This document shows positions 44,710-53,443 of a stretch of DNA of 64,000 nucleotides, piece after piece. Below the pieces are notes generated by a model, which saw nothing but the letters and a program-made list of their open reading frames with translations, did not search any database and was not told where the DNA came from. The position numbers and the translations under genes are program-made. Location of the stretch: positions 46,383 to 110,382 of the forward strand of contig DATCZA010000001.1 in NCBI GenBank assembly GCA_036526135.1, given 5' to 3'. Numbering within the stretch: the first letter of the stretch is position 1; every line of letters starts with the position of its first letter. This stretch comes from UBA2965 sp036526135. GTDB taxonomy: Bacteria > Pseudomonadota > Gammaproteobacteria > Pseudomonadales > Azotimanducaceae.

Positions 44710-46248
44710 ATGTATCCGGGCAGCTGGGCGCAGATCAAGGGCGAAGACGTGGCCGTGCTGGCCGCCGGCAGCGGGGATGCGCTCACGTGGCGCGATCTGG
44801 ACCGGAGGTCGAACCAGGCCGCTCATGCCCTGCGCGGGGCCGGGCTAGGCGCCGGCGATCACCTCGCGCTGATCATGGAGAACCATCTGCAGTTCTTCGA
44901 GATCGCCTGGGCAGCAATCCGCTCGGGTCTGTACATCACCTGCGTCAACCGCTACCTGACAGCCGAGGAGGCAGCCTACATCGTCACGGACTCGTCGGCG
45001 AAAGCCGTCATCGTCTCCGCGGAGATCGGTCTGGGCAGCAAGCTTCTGCCGCTGATCGCCGAGTGCCCCGTGCGGCTGATGGCCAGAGGCGTGGAGCCGG
45101 GCTGGACGTCGTACGAGAAAACCATCGAGGCCTGCCCCTTCACCCCGGTTGCCGACGAGACCGTGGGCGATTCCATGCTCTACAGCTCGGGCACCACGGG
45201 CCGGCCCAAGGGCATCAAGCGGCCCCTGACCGGCCAATCGCCGGCGAAAGGCATACCCGGGGTGGAGCAGATGAGCCCCTACGGGTTCAGCCAGGAGAGC
45301 GTCTACCTGTCACCTGCGCCCCTCTACCACGCCGCGCCGTTCGCATTCTGCATGCGGACGCTGAGCCTTGGCGGCACGGTGATCATGATGGAGCGATTCG
45401 ATCCGCTGGAGGCCCTCGGCTGCATCGAGCGATACCGGGTTACCCACAGCCAGTGGGTGCCGACCATGTTCGTTCGTTTGCTGAACCTCGACGACGAGGC
45501 GCGAACGGGATTCGACCTCAGCAGCCACCGTTGTGCCGTCCACGCCGCGGCACCCTGCCCGGTCCCCATCAAGCAGCAGATGATGACGTGGTGGGGACCG
45601 ATCATCTGGGAATACTACGCGGGCACGGAGCGCAACGGCTCGACCCTGATCGACCCCCACGACTGGCTGGCCCATCCCGGCTCGGTAGGACGGGCGCGCA
45701 GCGGCGTCATCCACATCTGTGACGACGACGGCCGGGAGCTCGACCCGGGCCAGGAAGGCCTGATCTACTTCGAGCAGCCCGAGCGGCCGTTCGAGTACCA
45801 CAACGCGCCCGACAAGACGGCCAACGCCACCCACCCCGACCACGGCAACTGGACGGCCCTCGGCGACGTCGGCTATCTGGACGACGAGGGTTACCTCTAC
45901 CTGACCGACCGCAAGGCGTTTGTGATCATCTCCGGAGGGGTGAACGTCTACCCGCGCGAGATCGAGGACGTGCTCATCGTTCACCCGAAGGTGGCGGACG
46001 TGGCCGTGTTCGGGGTGCCGAACGAGGAGTTCGGCGAGGAGGTCAAAGCCGTGGTGCAGCCGGCGCCCGGCACGAGCCCCGGCGACGCCCTGGCGGCGGA
46101 GCTCGTCGGCCATGCGCGCGCCCACCTCGCCGGTTTCAAGGTGCCCCGCTCCATCGACTTCATCGACGAGATGCCGAGGCTGCCCACTGGTAAGCTCTAC
46201 AAGCAGCCGCTGCGGGCACGTTACTGGCCAGAAAGGAAATCGACATGA
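44710..46248 (+). CDS. AMP-binding acyl-CoA synthetase
   Basis: A 512-residue ANL-superfamily ligase that activates a carboxylic acid to acyl-CoA through an acyl-adenylate. Core motifs are YSSGTTGRPKGIKRPL (ATP loop), EYYAGTERNG, LYLTDRKAFVIISGGVNVYPREIED (hinge) and LPTGKLYKQPLR (catalytic Lys). It resembles the FadD/BaiB-type ligases for steroid or isoprenoid acids and could do the AtuH job. ATG 44710 has GGAGG about ten bases upstream and is preferred over 44680. It overlaps the next gene by ATGA. Confidence 0.93.
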   Translation: MYPGSWAQIKGEDVAVLAAGSGDALTWRDLDRRSNQAAHALRGAGLGAGDHLALIMENHLQFFEIAWAAIRSGLYITCVNRYLTAEEAAYIVTDSSAKAVIVSAEIGLGSKLLPLIAECPVRLMARGVEPGWTSYEKTIEACPFTPVADETVGDSMLYSSGTTGRPKGIKRPLTGQSPAKGIPGVEQMSPYGFSQESVYLSPAPLYHAAPFAFCMRTLSLGGTVIMMERFDPLEALGCIERYRVTHSQWVPTMFVRLLNLDDEARTGFDLSSHRCAVHAAAPCPVPIKQQMMTWWGPIIWEYYAGTERNGSTLIDPHDWLAHPGSVGRARSGVIHICDDDGRELDPGQEGLIYFEQPERPFEYHNAPDKTANATHPDHGNWTALGDVGYLDDEGYLYLTDRKAFVIISGGVNVYPREIEDVLIVHPKVADVAVFGVPNEEFGEEVKAVVQPAPGTSPGDALAAELVGHARAHLAGFKVPRSIDFIDEMPRLPTGKLYKQPLRARYWPERKST

Positions 46249-47144
46249 CCGGAAACTCGAGCATTTTATCCGACCTGCCTGCCACCGCGGGAGTCGCCCG
46301 CAGCACCCGCAGAGAAGGGGTGGACGTCAGCCTGAATGCGCCCACGCCCGCCCAGCCGGCCATCGCATCGCCGGAATGGGCGGTGGCGGGCTGGATCATC
46401 AGGTTCGTCCGCCTGATGGCCGGCCACCGCCTGGCCATCCCACAGGAACCGGGTGACGTTTTCCTCAAGGTGGTCGCCGGAGCGCTCACCGATCGCGGCG
46501 CTTTCGCCCGTCCGCGCGAGATCCGCGACACCCTGTTACTCAGTGAAGAAGTGACGGCGGGCCACGACGGCGCGCTGGTTGCCGTGATGACGAGAGGGGA
46601 CGGCGCGCCGGAGCGGGTCGAGGTCATGTCCGAGCTGACCCTGCACGGCCCTCTCGAGGACGCTTTTCGCTGGCAGCGATTCGACGAGAAATTCGGCCAC
46701 GTCACGCACGCGTTCGACGGCGTCGAGGCGTACATGTCGCCCGGATTTCACCTGCTTGAGGAAGATGGCGACGAGGTGTGCTACGTCAACCTGTGGACTT
46801 CGGGCAAGGGCGTCGATCTGACCACCCACAATCACGCCAACGATCCGTCCCCCGCCGCCCCCGCCTTCGCCGAGACCCATTGGGTGTTCTACAACGGTTC
46901 CGGACGCGGGGGCATGTACGGCTGCGACGAGCCCGGCGCGCCCCGTACGCGCTACCCCATGCAGACCGGTCAGGAGCACGGCCCGTTCTTTGCGGTGGAC
47001 GAGCACGGCGCGCCACGCCGCCGCGAGAACGGCGCCGTGGCGTATCCCTGGCACGGGTGGGAGTCCGGAGAAGACGACAGGGCGGAACAGGCCTTCGACT
47101 TCGTTGCCGCCTTCGAGACGAACCCGGACTACGTGAAGATCTGA
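46245..47144 (+). CDS. Uncharacterised cupin-like protein coupled to acyl-CoA ligase
   Basis: A 299-residue soluble protein of no recognised family. The segment VCYVNLWTSGKGVDLTTHNHAND, followed by AETHWVFYNGSGRGGMYG, has an HxH...E/H...G spacing like a cupin metal site. The N-terminal part contains TGNSSILSDLPATAGVARS and a Trp-rich stretch. It starts inside the ligase stop (ATGA) and ends four bases before the aldo/keto reductase, so it likely works on the same substrate. A metal-dependent isomerase or dioxygenase is conceivable. Confidence 0.65.
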   Translation: MTGNSSILSDLPATAGVARSTRREGVDVSLNAPTPAQPAIASPEWAVAGWIIRFVRLMAGHRLAIPQEPGDVFLKVVAGALTDRGAFARPREIRDTLLLSEEVTAGHDGALVAVMTRGDGAPERVEVMSELTLHGPLEDAFRWQRFDEKFGHVTHAFDGVEAYMSPGFHLLEEDGDEVCYVNLWTSGKGVDLTTHNHANDPSPAAPAFAETHWVFYNGSGRGGMYGCDEPGAPRTRYPMQTGQEHGPFFAVDEHGAPRRRENGAVAYPWHGWESGEDDRAEQAFDFVAAFETNPDYVKI

Positions 47145-47148
47145 TCCC

Positions 47149-48108
47149 ATGCAGCGCACGGTGCTGGGAAGAACGGGTTTCGAGGTGAGCGTCGCCGGCC
47201 TCGGCTGCGGCGGCTACAGCCGGCTCGGCCAGGCGTACGGGAAGAGCGCTGCGCACAGCGAGGCGCTCGTCGCCGCCGCGCTGGACCTCGGCGTCAATTT
47301 CATCGACACCGCTCCCGCCTACCGCACCGAGGGCATCCTCGGCCGCGCTCTGCGTGGCAGACGCGAATCCGCCGTGGTCTCGACAAAGGCGCTCATTCAC
47401 CTCAACACGGAGCATCCGCCGAAACCGTCACGGTTCATCACCGGTGCCGAGCTGGAAGCGCGCCTGGACAGAAGCCTGGAAGCCCTGGGCACGGACTACG
47501 TCGACGTCTACAACCTTCACGGCATCGTCGAGCCCGAGCTCGACTACGTCGACGCCGAGCTCGTCCCCAAGCTGCTCGACCTGAAAGCCGCCGGAAAGAT
47601 TCGCAGCCTCGGCATCACCGAGCATTTCCAGGTCGATACGCGACACGAGATGCTGGCCCGAGCGGTGAGGTCGGGGGTGTGGGACGTCGTCATGGTGGGG
47701 TTCAATCTGCTCAACCCCTGCGCCCGGCAGAACGTGCTGGCGCCAGCCCGGGCGATGAACGTCGGCGTTCTCAACATGCACGCCGTGCGCACCTCGCTGA
47801 GCGACCCGGACCGGCTCACGGAAGCGCTCGAGACCGCCGGGGACGCGGGACAGCTCGATCTGCCCCCGGCCGGCACCGCCGCCGCGCTCCAAAGCCTGGT
47901 GAGCGAATCCGGCGCCGGCTCGCTGACCGAACTCGCCTACCGCTTCTGTCGCCACGAGCCCGGCGTGCACGTGGTGCTGACGGGCACGGGCAAGCTCGAC
48001 CATCTGCGGGCGAACATCGCCGCCATCGACAACGACCCCCTGCCCGCGCCGGTCTCCGCCGGCCTGGAAGGCCTCTTCGGATCCGTCGACTGCCTGTCCG
48101 GCGAGTGA
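47149..48108 (+). CDS. Aldo/keto reductase
   Basis: A 319-residue (beta/alpha)8 NADPH-dependent reductase. The catalytic tetrad is visible: Asp in FIDTAPAY, Tyr in the same segment, Lys in VSTKALI and His in VYNLHGI. The start MQRTVLGRTGFEVSVAGLGCGG is typical of the AKR superfamily (AKR5/11-like). It is the third gene of the ligase-unknown-reductase operon. Confidence 0.93.
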   Translation: MQRTVLGRTGFEVSVAGLGCGGYSRLGQAYGKSAAHSEALVAAALDLGVNFIDTAPAYRTEGILGRALRGRRESAVVSTKALIHLNTEHPPKPSRFITGAELEARLDRSLEALGTDYVDVYNLHGIVEPELDYVDAELVPKLLDLKAAGKIRSLGITEHFQVDTRHEMLARAVRSGVWDVVMVGFNLLNPCARQNVLAPARAMNVGVLNMHAVRTSLSDPDRLTEALETAGDAGQLDLPPAGTAAALQSLVSESGAGSLTELAYRFCRHEPGVHVVLTGTGKLDHLRANIAAIDNDPLPAPVSAGLEGLFGSVDCLSGE

Positions 48109-48119
48109 GCCGGACCCGG

Positions 48120-48845
48120 CTATATGGCAAACAGACCGCCGTCGACGAGAAACTCCGCGCCCGTCGAGTAGGAGCTCTCGTCACTGGCGAGAAACAGCGC
48201 CATGCTGGCAACCTCGTCCGCGTCGGCGACCCGACCGAGGGGCGTGCCTCGCACGAGCTTCGCCGGATCTCCCGCCTCGCTCAGCATCTCCGTGTCGATG
48301 GCTCCGGGATGGATAGAGTTCACCCGCACGCCGGAGCGGGCCAGCTCCACGGCGGCGGTCTTGGTCATGCCCCTTACGGCCCACTTGGACGCGCCATAGG
48401 CGAACGAGCCGGCTGCCGCCGCCATGCCGGCGTACGAGGAGATGTTGACGATGGATCCCGCCTGCGCCTTCTTCATCTCCCGGCCCACCGCTCGCAGCCC
48501 CAGAAAGACACCGGTCGCGTTCACGGCCATCACCTGCTCGTACTCGTCGAGCGTCGTGTGAATGAGGCGGTTCGCCCGGTAGATCCCGGCATTGTTGACG
48601 AGCACGTCGATTCGCCCGTCGACGGCGATGATCTCGTCAACCAAGGCCTGCCAACCGCTCTCCGAGGTGACGTCGAGCACCCGGAACTCGCCGCCGGTCT
48701 CGGCCGCCAGCTTCGAGCCTTCGTCCTCCAGAACGTCGGCGATCCAGACCTTCGCGCCTTCCCGGGCGAACGCGCGCGCTTCCGCCGCGCCCTGACCGCG
48801 GGCGCCGCCCGTGATGAGACAGACCTTGTCCCGAAGTCGGCTCAC
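48120..48845 (-). CDS. Short-chain dehydrogenase (3-alpha/20-beta-hydroxysteroid dehydrogenase-like)
   Basis: A 241-residue classical SDR. TGGARGQG is the NAD(P)-binding motif, NNAGIYRAN follows, Ser is in NISSYAGM, and catalytic YGASK is present, with HPGAIDTEML. The GARGQGAAEARAF form is common in hydroxysteroid dehydrogenases. The GTG at 48845 has AAGGAGAA in front and is preferred to the long ORF from 48956. It is the last gene of the Atu-like operon, where it could do the AtuB/AtuG job. Confidence 0.92.
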   Translation of the reverse strand: MSRLRDKVCLITGGARGQGAAEARAFAREGAKVWIADVLEDEGSKLAAETGGEFRVLDVTSESGWQALVDEIIAVDGRIDVLVNNAGIYRANRLIHTTLDEYEQVMAVNATGVFLGLRAVGREMKKAQAGSIVNISSYAGMAAAAGSFAYGASKWAVRGMTKTAAVELARSGVRVNSIHPGAIDTEMLSEAGDPAKLVRGTPLGRVADADEVASMALFLASDESSYSTGAEFLVDGGLFAI

Positions 48846-48897
48846 TTGGCTTCTCCTTCGTTTTCCCATCTGGCCCCGCCGTGCATCGGTGCGGGAC

Positions 48898-50682
48898 TCA
48901 TTCCGCCCGGGCCAGCTCCGCCACCAGCGCATCGGGCACCTCGATGAGCTTGGCACGAAGGTACTCGCCCAGGGATTTAGCCTGCTTGTCGATCCGGTGA
49001 TTCGACGCGGCTCCGGTGCCCAGCACCCCGCGAATGTAGAAGTTCATGGCCCGCAGATTCGGCAGGTCGTAGCGCTCGATCTCGTAGCCGGCCATGTCCG
49101 GCAGCAGCTTCTTCAGCTGGTCGACGGTCAGGTAACGGTGCAGAAAGCCGTACGCGTCATCGGTGCGCGCCCAGACGCCGCAGTTCGCGTTACCCCCCTT
49201 GTCACCCGAACGGGTCCCGAACAGGCGGCCGAACGGTATCGTGACCCTGTCCCCCTCGGGCGCCGGCGCGACGTCGACGGGGACCTCCTGATAGTAGATC
49301 TCCTCCAAGCCCAGACGCTGGGTGGGCAGGACGTCGGTGGTCGCTCCTCCAACGTGCACGCGCTCCGTCACGTGGCGGCTGTCGACGAGGGCCGGCCAGT
49401 GAACGGTTACCGGCGAGCCGTTGAAGCCCGCCGTTCCGCGCCCGGTGTTGCCGGGGATGGCGGCAAGCGCAAGCTCCGTGACCTTAGCCTGCAGCAGGCG
49501 CCCGAGCTTCGCCGGGTCCCTCGTCGTCACCGTGATCCTGAGCGCAGCGTGGGCTTCCTCGTTGGTAGCGGGATCTTCCTTGTCGCTCCGGATCAGCTGA
49601 ACGTCCACGTCGTCGAACTGCTCGCGCCCGCCAAGGTTGTGAAATACCTGGTCGACGTAGATTTCGGCCTTCTTCTCGATGTCGAGCCCGGTGAGGAGCA
49701 CCTCCAGGCTCTGCTTGCAAGGACCCAGCGTGTTGAAGCAGACCTTGTGGGTCGGGGGCGGGCTGCTGCCCCGGCACCCGCTGACACGAACGCGATCCTC
49801 ACCCGTCTGCTCTATGGTCATCGTGTCGAAGTGGGCCACCACATCCGGATTGAAGTAGGCGGGCGTTGAGATCTCGTAGAGCAGCTGAGCCGTCACCGTG
49901 CCCACCGAGACCAGGCCGCCGGTCCCGGGATGTTTCGTGATCGTGAAGCTGCCGTCGGCTTCGATCTCCGCAATGGGGTAGCCGACGTTTCGAAAGCTGG
50001 GAACCTCCTCGAAGAACGAGTAGTTTCCGCCGCAGCACTGGGCGCCGCACTCGATGATGTGACCGGCGGCCAGCGCGCCGGCCAGCGCGTCGTAGTCGTT
50101 ACGGGCCCAGCCGAATTTCCACGCGGCAGGACCGAGGACCACGGCCGCGTCCGTCACGCGCGGGCAGATGACGATGTCGGCGCCCCGATCGAGAGCTTCC
50201 TTGATACCCCAGCCGCCGAAATACACGTTGGCCGTGAGGGCTTTCTCGTCGGTTTCCGCGAGCGCCATGCCCGTGTCGAGGTTGGTGAAGGGCTCGCCTT
50301 CGGCCTGAAGCCGCTCCAGATCAGGGAGCAGATCGTCACCGTCGATGTACGCGACGGTGGCCTCCAGCCCCAGCTCGGCGAGGATCTTGTCAACCTCGGC
50401 CGCCATGCTGCGCGGATTCAAGCCGCCCGCATTGCTGACGATCTTGATTCCCCGCTCGATGCAGATGGCGACTACGTCCCGCACCTGCTTGAGGAAGGTG
50501 CCGACGTAGCCCATGTCCTCGCCGCGCGACTGAATCTGCGAGTAGAGGATCGACATGGTCAGCTCAGCGAGGTAGTCGCCGGTGAGCACGTCGATGGGTC
50601 CGCCTTCCACCATTTCACGGGCGGCTTCCAGCCGGTCGCCGTAGAAGCCGCTGCAGTTGCCGATACGTATCACGTCACTCAT
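48898..50682 (-). CDS. atuA: AtuA family protein (DUF1446)
   Basis: A 594-residue protein matching AtuA in length and motifs: IGNCSGFYGDRLEAAREMVEGGPIDVLTGDYLAELTM at the start, ADIVICPRVTDAAVVLGPAAW and HIIECGAQCCGGNYSFF in the middle, and FGTRSGDKGGNANCGVWAR in the C-terminal domain. AtuA is essential for acyclic terpene use in Pseudomonas, but its reaction is undefined. It overlaps the enoyl-CoA hydratase by 8 bases. The Cys-rich ECGAQCCGG segment may bind metal or act in catalysis. Confidence 0.93.
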   Translation of the reverse strand: MSDVIRIGNCSGFYGDRLEAAREMVEGGPIDVLTGDYLAELTMSILYSQIQSRGEDMGYVGTFLKQVRDVVAICIERGIKIVSNAGGLNPRSMAAEVDKILAELGLEATVAYIDGDDLLPDLERLQAEGEPFTNLDTGMALAETDEKALTANVYFGGWGIKEALDRGADIVICPRVTDAAVVLGPAAWKFGWARNDYDALAGALAAGHIIECGAQCCGGNYSFFEEVPSFRNVGYPIAEIEADGSFTITKHPGTGGLVSVGTVTAQLLYEISTPAYFNPDVVAHFDTMTIEQTGEDRVRVSGCRGSSPPPTHKVCFNTLGPCKQSLEVLLTGLDIEKKAEIYVDQVFHNLGGREQFDDVDVQLIRSDKEDPATNEEAHAALRITVTTRDPAKLGRLLQAKVTELALAAIPGNTGRGTAGFNGSPVTVHWPALVDSRHVTERVHVGGATTDVLPTQRLGLEEIYYQEVPVDVAPAPEGDRVTIPFGRLFGTRSGDKGGNANCGVWARTDDAYGFLHRYLTVDQLKKLLPDMAGYEIERYDLPNLRAMNFYIRGVLGTGAASNHRIDKQAKSLGEYLRAKLIEVPDALVAELARAE

Positions 50683-51463
50683 CTTCGCCTTCTCCCACGG
50701 CCCAGGCCGGCTTGCGCTTCTCGCGAAACGCCGCCATGCCCTCGGCTGCCTCGTCGGATCGGAACATGCGGGAGCTCCACTCGGCGGCCTCGCGGAAACC
50801 GTCTTCCACGGTCAGCCGGGGCACGCGGCGCACGAGCTTCTTGCACTCGACCATCGCGTTCGGACCGCCGAGATTGATCATGTCGATCTCTTCCTGCACC
50901 GCGTCGACCAGCTCGTCTGCCGGGACCGCTCGATGGGCGAAGCCGATCTCCACCGCGCGGCGCCCCGAGAACCGCTCGCCGGTGAGTATCAGCTTCATCC
51001 CGTGGTGCACGCCGAGCTTGGGCAGGCAGACCACGGAGATGACTGCCGGGATGACGCCGATGCGGACCTCGCTGAAGCTGAACTGAACGTCTTCCGCGGT
51101 CACCACGATATCGGCGGCCCCGATGAGACCGAGGCCCCCGGCAAACGCCGCGCCGTTCACGGCGGCAATGACGGGCTTCGGGCTGTCGAGGATGGCGCTG
51201 AGAACGTCCGCATACGGCACCGCGCGACCGCCATCGATGGCCTGACCGGGCGGCTCCTTCAGATCCGCTCCAGCACAGAAGGCCGGGCCGGTCCCGGTAA
51301 TGACAATCGAACGCACGGCGGCGTCGTCATTGGCGACCAGAAGGTGATCGTAGAGCTCGTTCACCAGGGGAGCCGAGAGCGCGTTGCGGTTCGCGGGTCG
51401 GTTCAGGGTGATCCAGGCCGCCCCCTTGCGCGTCTCGTAAAGTGTTGCTTGGGTGCCGGCCAC
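50675..51463 (-). CDS. Enoyl-CoA hydratase (AtuE/LiuC-like)
   Basis: A 262-residue crotonase. Oxyanion segments are AFCAGADLKEPPG and AAFAGGLGLIGAADIVVTAED; the catalytic Glu is kept in FSFSEVRIGVIPAVIS. Placed between the carboxylase alpha subunit and AtuA, it probably hydrates the 3-methylglutaconyl-CoA-type carboxylation product (isohexenylglutaconyl-CoA in the Atu pathway) before the HMG-CoA lyase step. Confidence 0.9.
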   Translation of the reverse strand: MAGTQATLYETRKGAAWITLNRPANRNALSAPLVNELYDHLLVANDDAAVRSIVITGTGPAFCAGADLKEPPGQAIDGGRAVPYADVLSAILDSPKPVIAAVNGAAFAGGLGLIGAADIVVTAEDVQFSFSEVRIGVIPAVISVVCLPKLGVHHGMKLILTGERFSGRRAVEIGFAHRAVPADELVDAVQEEIDMINLGGPNAMVECKKLVRRVPRLTVEDGFREAAEWSSRMFRSDEAAEGMAAFREKRKPAWAVGEGEDE

Positions 51464-51478
51464 TGGGTTCAGCCCTCC

Positions 51479-53443
51479 TTATTCCGCCAGGGTCACGAGC
51501 AGCTGCCCGTTTTCCACCTGATCGCCCGCGTTAACGTGAACCTTCGCCACGACCCCATCCCGCGGCGCCGTGATGCGATGTTCCATCTTCATTGCTTCCA
51601 GGACCAGCAGGAGCTGTCCTTTGACCACTTCCGTCCCTTCGGCTACCTGGGTCTCCAGCACGCGCCCGGGCATCGGCGCGAGCATGCCCGAGCCCAGATC
51701 ACCGCCGCCGGCTAGCGGATAGCGCGGGAGCTCCACCAGCTCCACGTTTCCCGAGCTGCCGTGAACCATCCAGGTATCTCCGAGCCGCCCAACCAGGAAT
51801 CTCAGGCGCTGGCCGTTTATCTCCAGATCCGTTTCTGCGCCGCCGGCTCCGTGAACGCGAACCAGCTTCTCCGATTCGTCGGCCACGAACCGGAACATCC
51901 CGTCACGACGCGCCCGGTAGCGTAGCTGCACTTCCCCGGCTCCTGCCGAGTAGCCCACCGTCTCCATGGGCATGGTGGAGTTCCGCCAGCCGCCGGGTAT
52001 GGTTCCCATGACCCGCGCGCTCTTCCGGCGGGCGTCTCGCCCTTCGATGGCGGCGGCAATGGCCGCGTTCACCAGCTCATCCCGGCCGATGCATCTGACC
52101 ACTGCCGGCCGAACGCGCTCGATGAAATCGGTGGTGGTGTCGCCGGCCAGAAACTCCGGCGTCCGCAGCGTCGCCACCAGGAAATCCCGGTTGGTGGTGA
52201 GCCCCTGGATGCGCGTCGTCTCCAGCACTCGCGCCAGCCGGGTCGCCGCTTCCCGGCGTGTCGGCGCGTGCACGATGACCTTTGCGATCATGGGATCGAA
52301 CTCGGTGCCGATGACCGAGCCGGACTCCACCCCGGAATCGAAACGGGCGCTGCCCGCCCGTGACGGCGCCCAGGCGACGACGGTGCCCGGTGACGGCAGA
52401 AAGTCTCGGCCGGGGTCTTCCGCGTAAAGCCGCGCCTGGATGGCATGGCCGGAGATGGCGAGCTCTTCCTGGGTGAAGGAAAGCCGCTCCCCCTCGGCAA
52501 CACGAATCTGCTCCCGCACCAGATCCCAACCGATCACGGCCTCCGTGACCGGGTGCTCCACCTGAAGCCGCGCGTTCACCTCCAGAAAGTAGAACTCGTC
52601 GCCGCTCAGCAGAAACTCCACCGTTCCGGCAGACGTGTAGCCGAGCTTCTTTGCGGCCGCCACCGCGGCCGCACCCATGCGGGCTCGAAGATCCGGCGTG
52701 ACCGCCGGCGAGGGCGCTTCCTCGATGATCTTCTGGTGGCGCCGCTGGATGGAGCACTCGCGCTCGAAGCAGTGCAGCACGTTTCCGTGACCATCACCGA
52801 GAATCTGCACCTCTACGTGTCGCGAGCTCTCCAGCCACTTCTCGAAAAACACCGTATCGTCACCGAAGGAGGACGCGGCTTCGCGCTTCGCGCCCAGCAC
52901 CGCGTCGGCCAGCCCGCCCTCGTCCTCGACGACCCTCATGCCCCGCCCGCCGCCGCCCGCGGAAGCCTTCACCAGCACCGGGTAGCCAATCTGCGATGCG
53001 GCTTCCGCAAGATCCGTCGCCTCGGTGATCTCCACCGCAGGCAGGGTAGGCACGCCGGCTTCTACCATGAGCCGCTTTGCCGACAGCTTGTCCCCCATGA
53101 GCCCGATCACGCGAGGGGCCGGCCCGATCCACCGCACCCCCTCGTCCACCACGGCCTGGGCGAAACGCTCGTTCTCCGAGAGAAATCCATACCCGGGGTG
53201 CACGGCGTCAGCGCCGCTCTGGCGACAGGCTTCGATGACCTTTGGGATGTCGAGATAGGTCTCGGTACTGGAACGGCCCCCGAGCGCAATGGCCGTATCC
53301 GCCTCGCGCACGTATGGCGCATCCGCGTCCGCATCCGCGTACACGGCAACGGTGCCGATTCCGAGCTCGTGGGCCGTGCGGATGATGCGACGGGCGATCT
53401 CGCCGCGATTAGCGACGAGGATCCGCGAGATCGGCCTGCTCAC
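51479..53443 (-). CDS. Methylcrotonyl/geranyl-CoA carboxylase alpha (biotin) subunit
   Basis: A 654-residue biotin-dependent carboxylase subunit: biotin carboxylase domain from ISRILVANRGEIARRI, ATP-grasp loop VKASAGGGGRGMR, substrate-side EVNARLQVEHPVTE, and a C-terminal biotinyl domain with the attachment motif EAMKM. Length is normal for MccA/AtuF. The GTG at 53443 overlaps the beta-subunit stop (GTGA); GTG 53452 is an alternative. MCC and GCC cannot be separated from this subunit alone. Confidence 0.93.
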   Translation of the reverse strand: MSRPISRILVANRGEIARRIIRTAHELGIGTVAVYADADADAPYVREADTAIALGGRSSTETYLDIPKVIEACRQSGADAVHPGYGFLSENERFAQAVVDEGVRWIGPAPRVIGLMGDKLSAKRLMVEAGVPTLPAVEITEATDLAEAASQIGYPVLVKASAGGGGRGMRVVEDEGGLADAVLGAKREAASSFGDDTVFFEKWLESSRHVEVQILGDGHGNVLHCFERECSIQRRHQKIIEEAPSPAVTPDLRARMGAAAVAAAKKLGYTSAGTVEFLLSGDEFYFLEVNARLQVEHPVTEAVIGWDLVREQIRVAEGERLSFTQEELAISGHAIQARLYAEDPGRDFLPSPGTVVAWAPSRAGSARFDSGVESGSVIGTEFDPMIAKVIVHAPTRREAATRLARVLETTRIQGLTTNRDFLVATLRTPEFLAGDTTTDFIERVRPAVVRCIGRDELVNAAIAAAIEGRDARRKSARVMGTIPGGWRNSTMPMETVGYSAGAGEVQLRYRARRDGMFRFVADESEKLVRVHGAGGAETDLEINGQRLRFLVGRLGDTWMVHGSSGNVELVELPRYPLAGGGDLGSGMLAPMPGRVLETQVAEGTEVVKGQLLLVLEAMKMEHRITAPRDGVVAKVHVNAGDQVENGQLLVTLAE

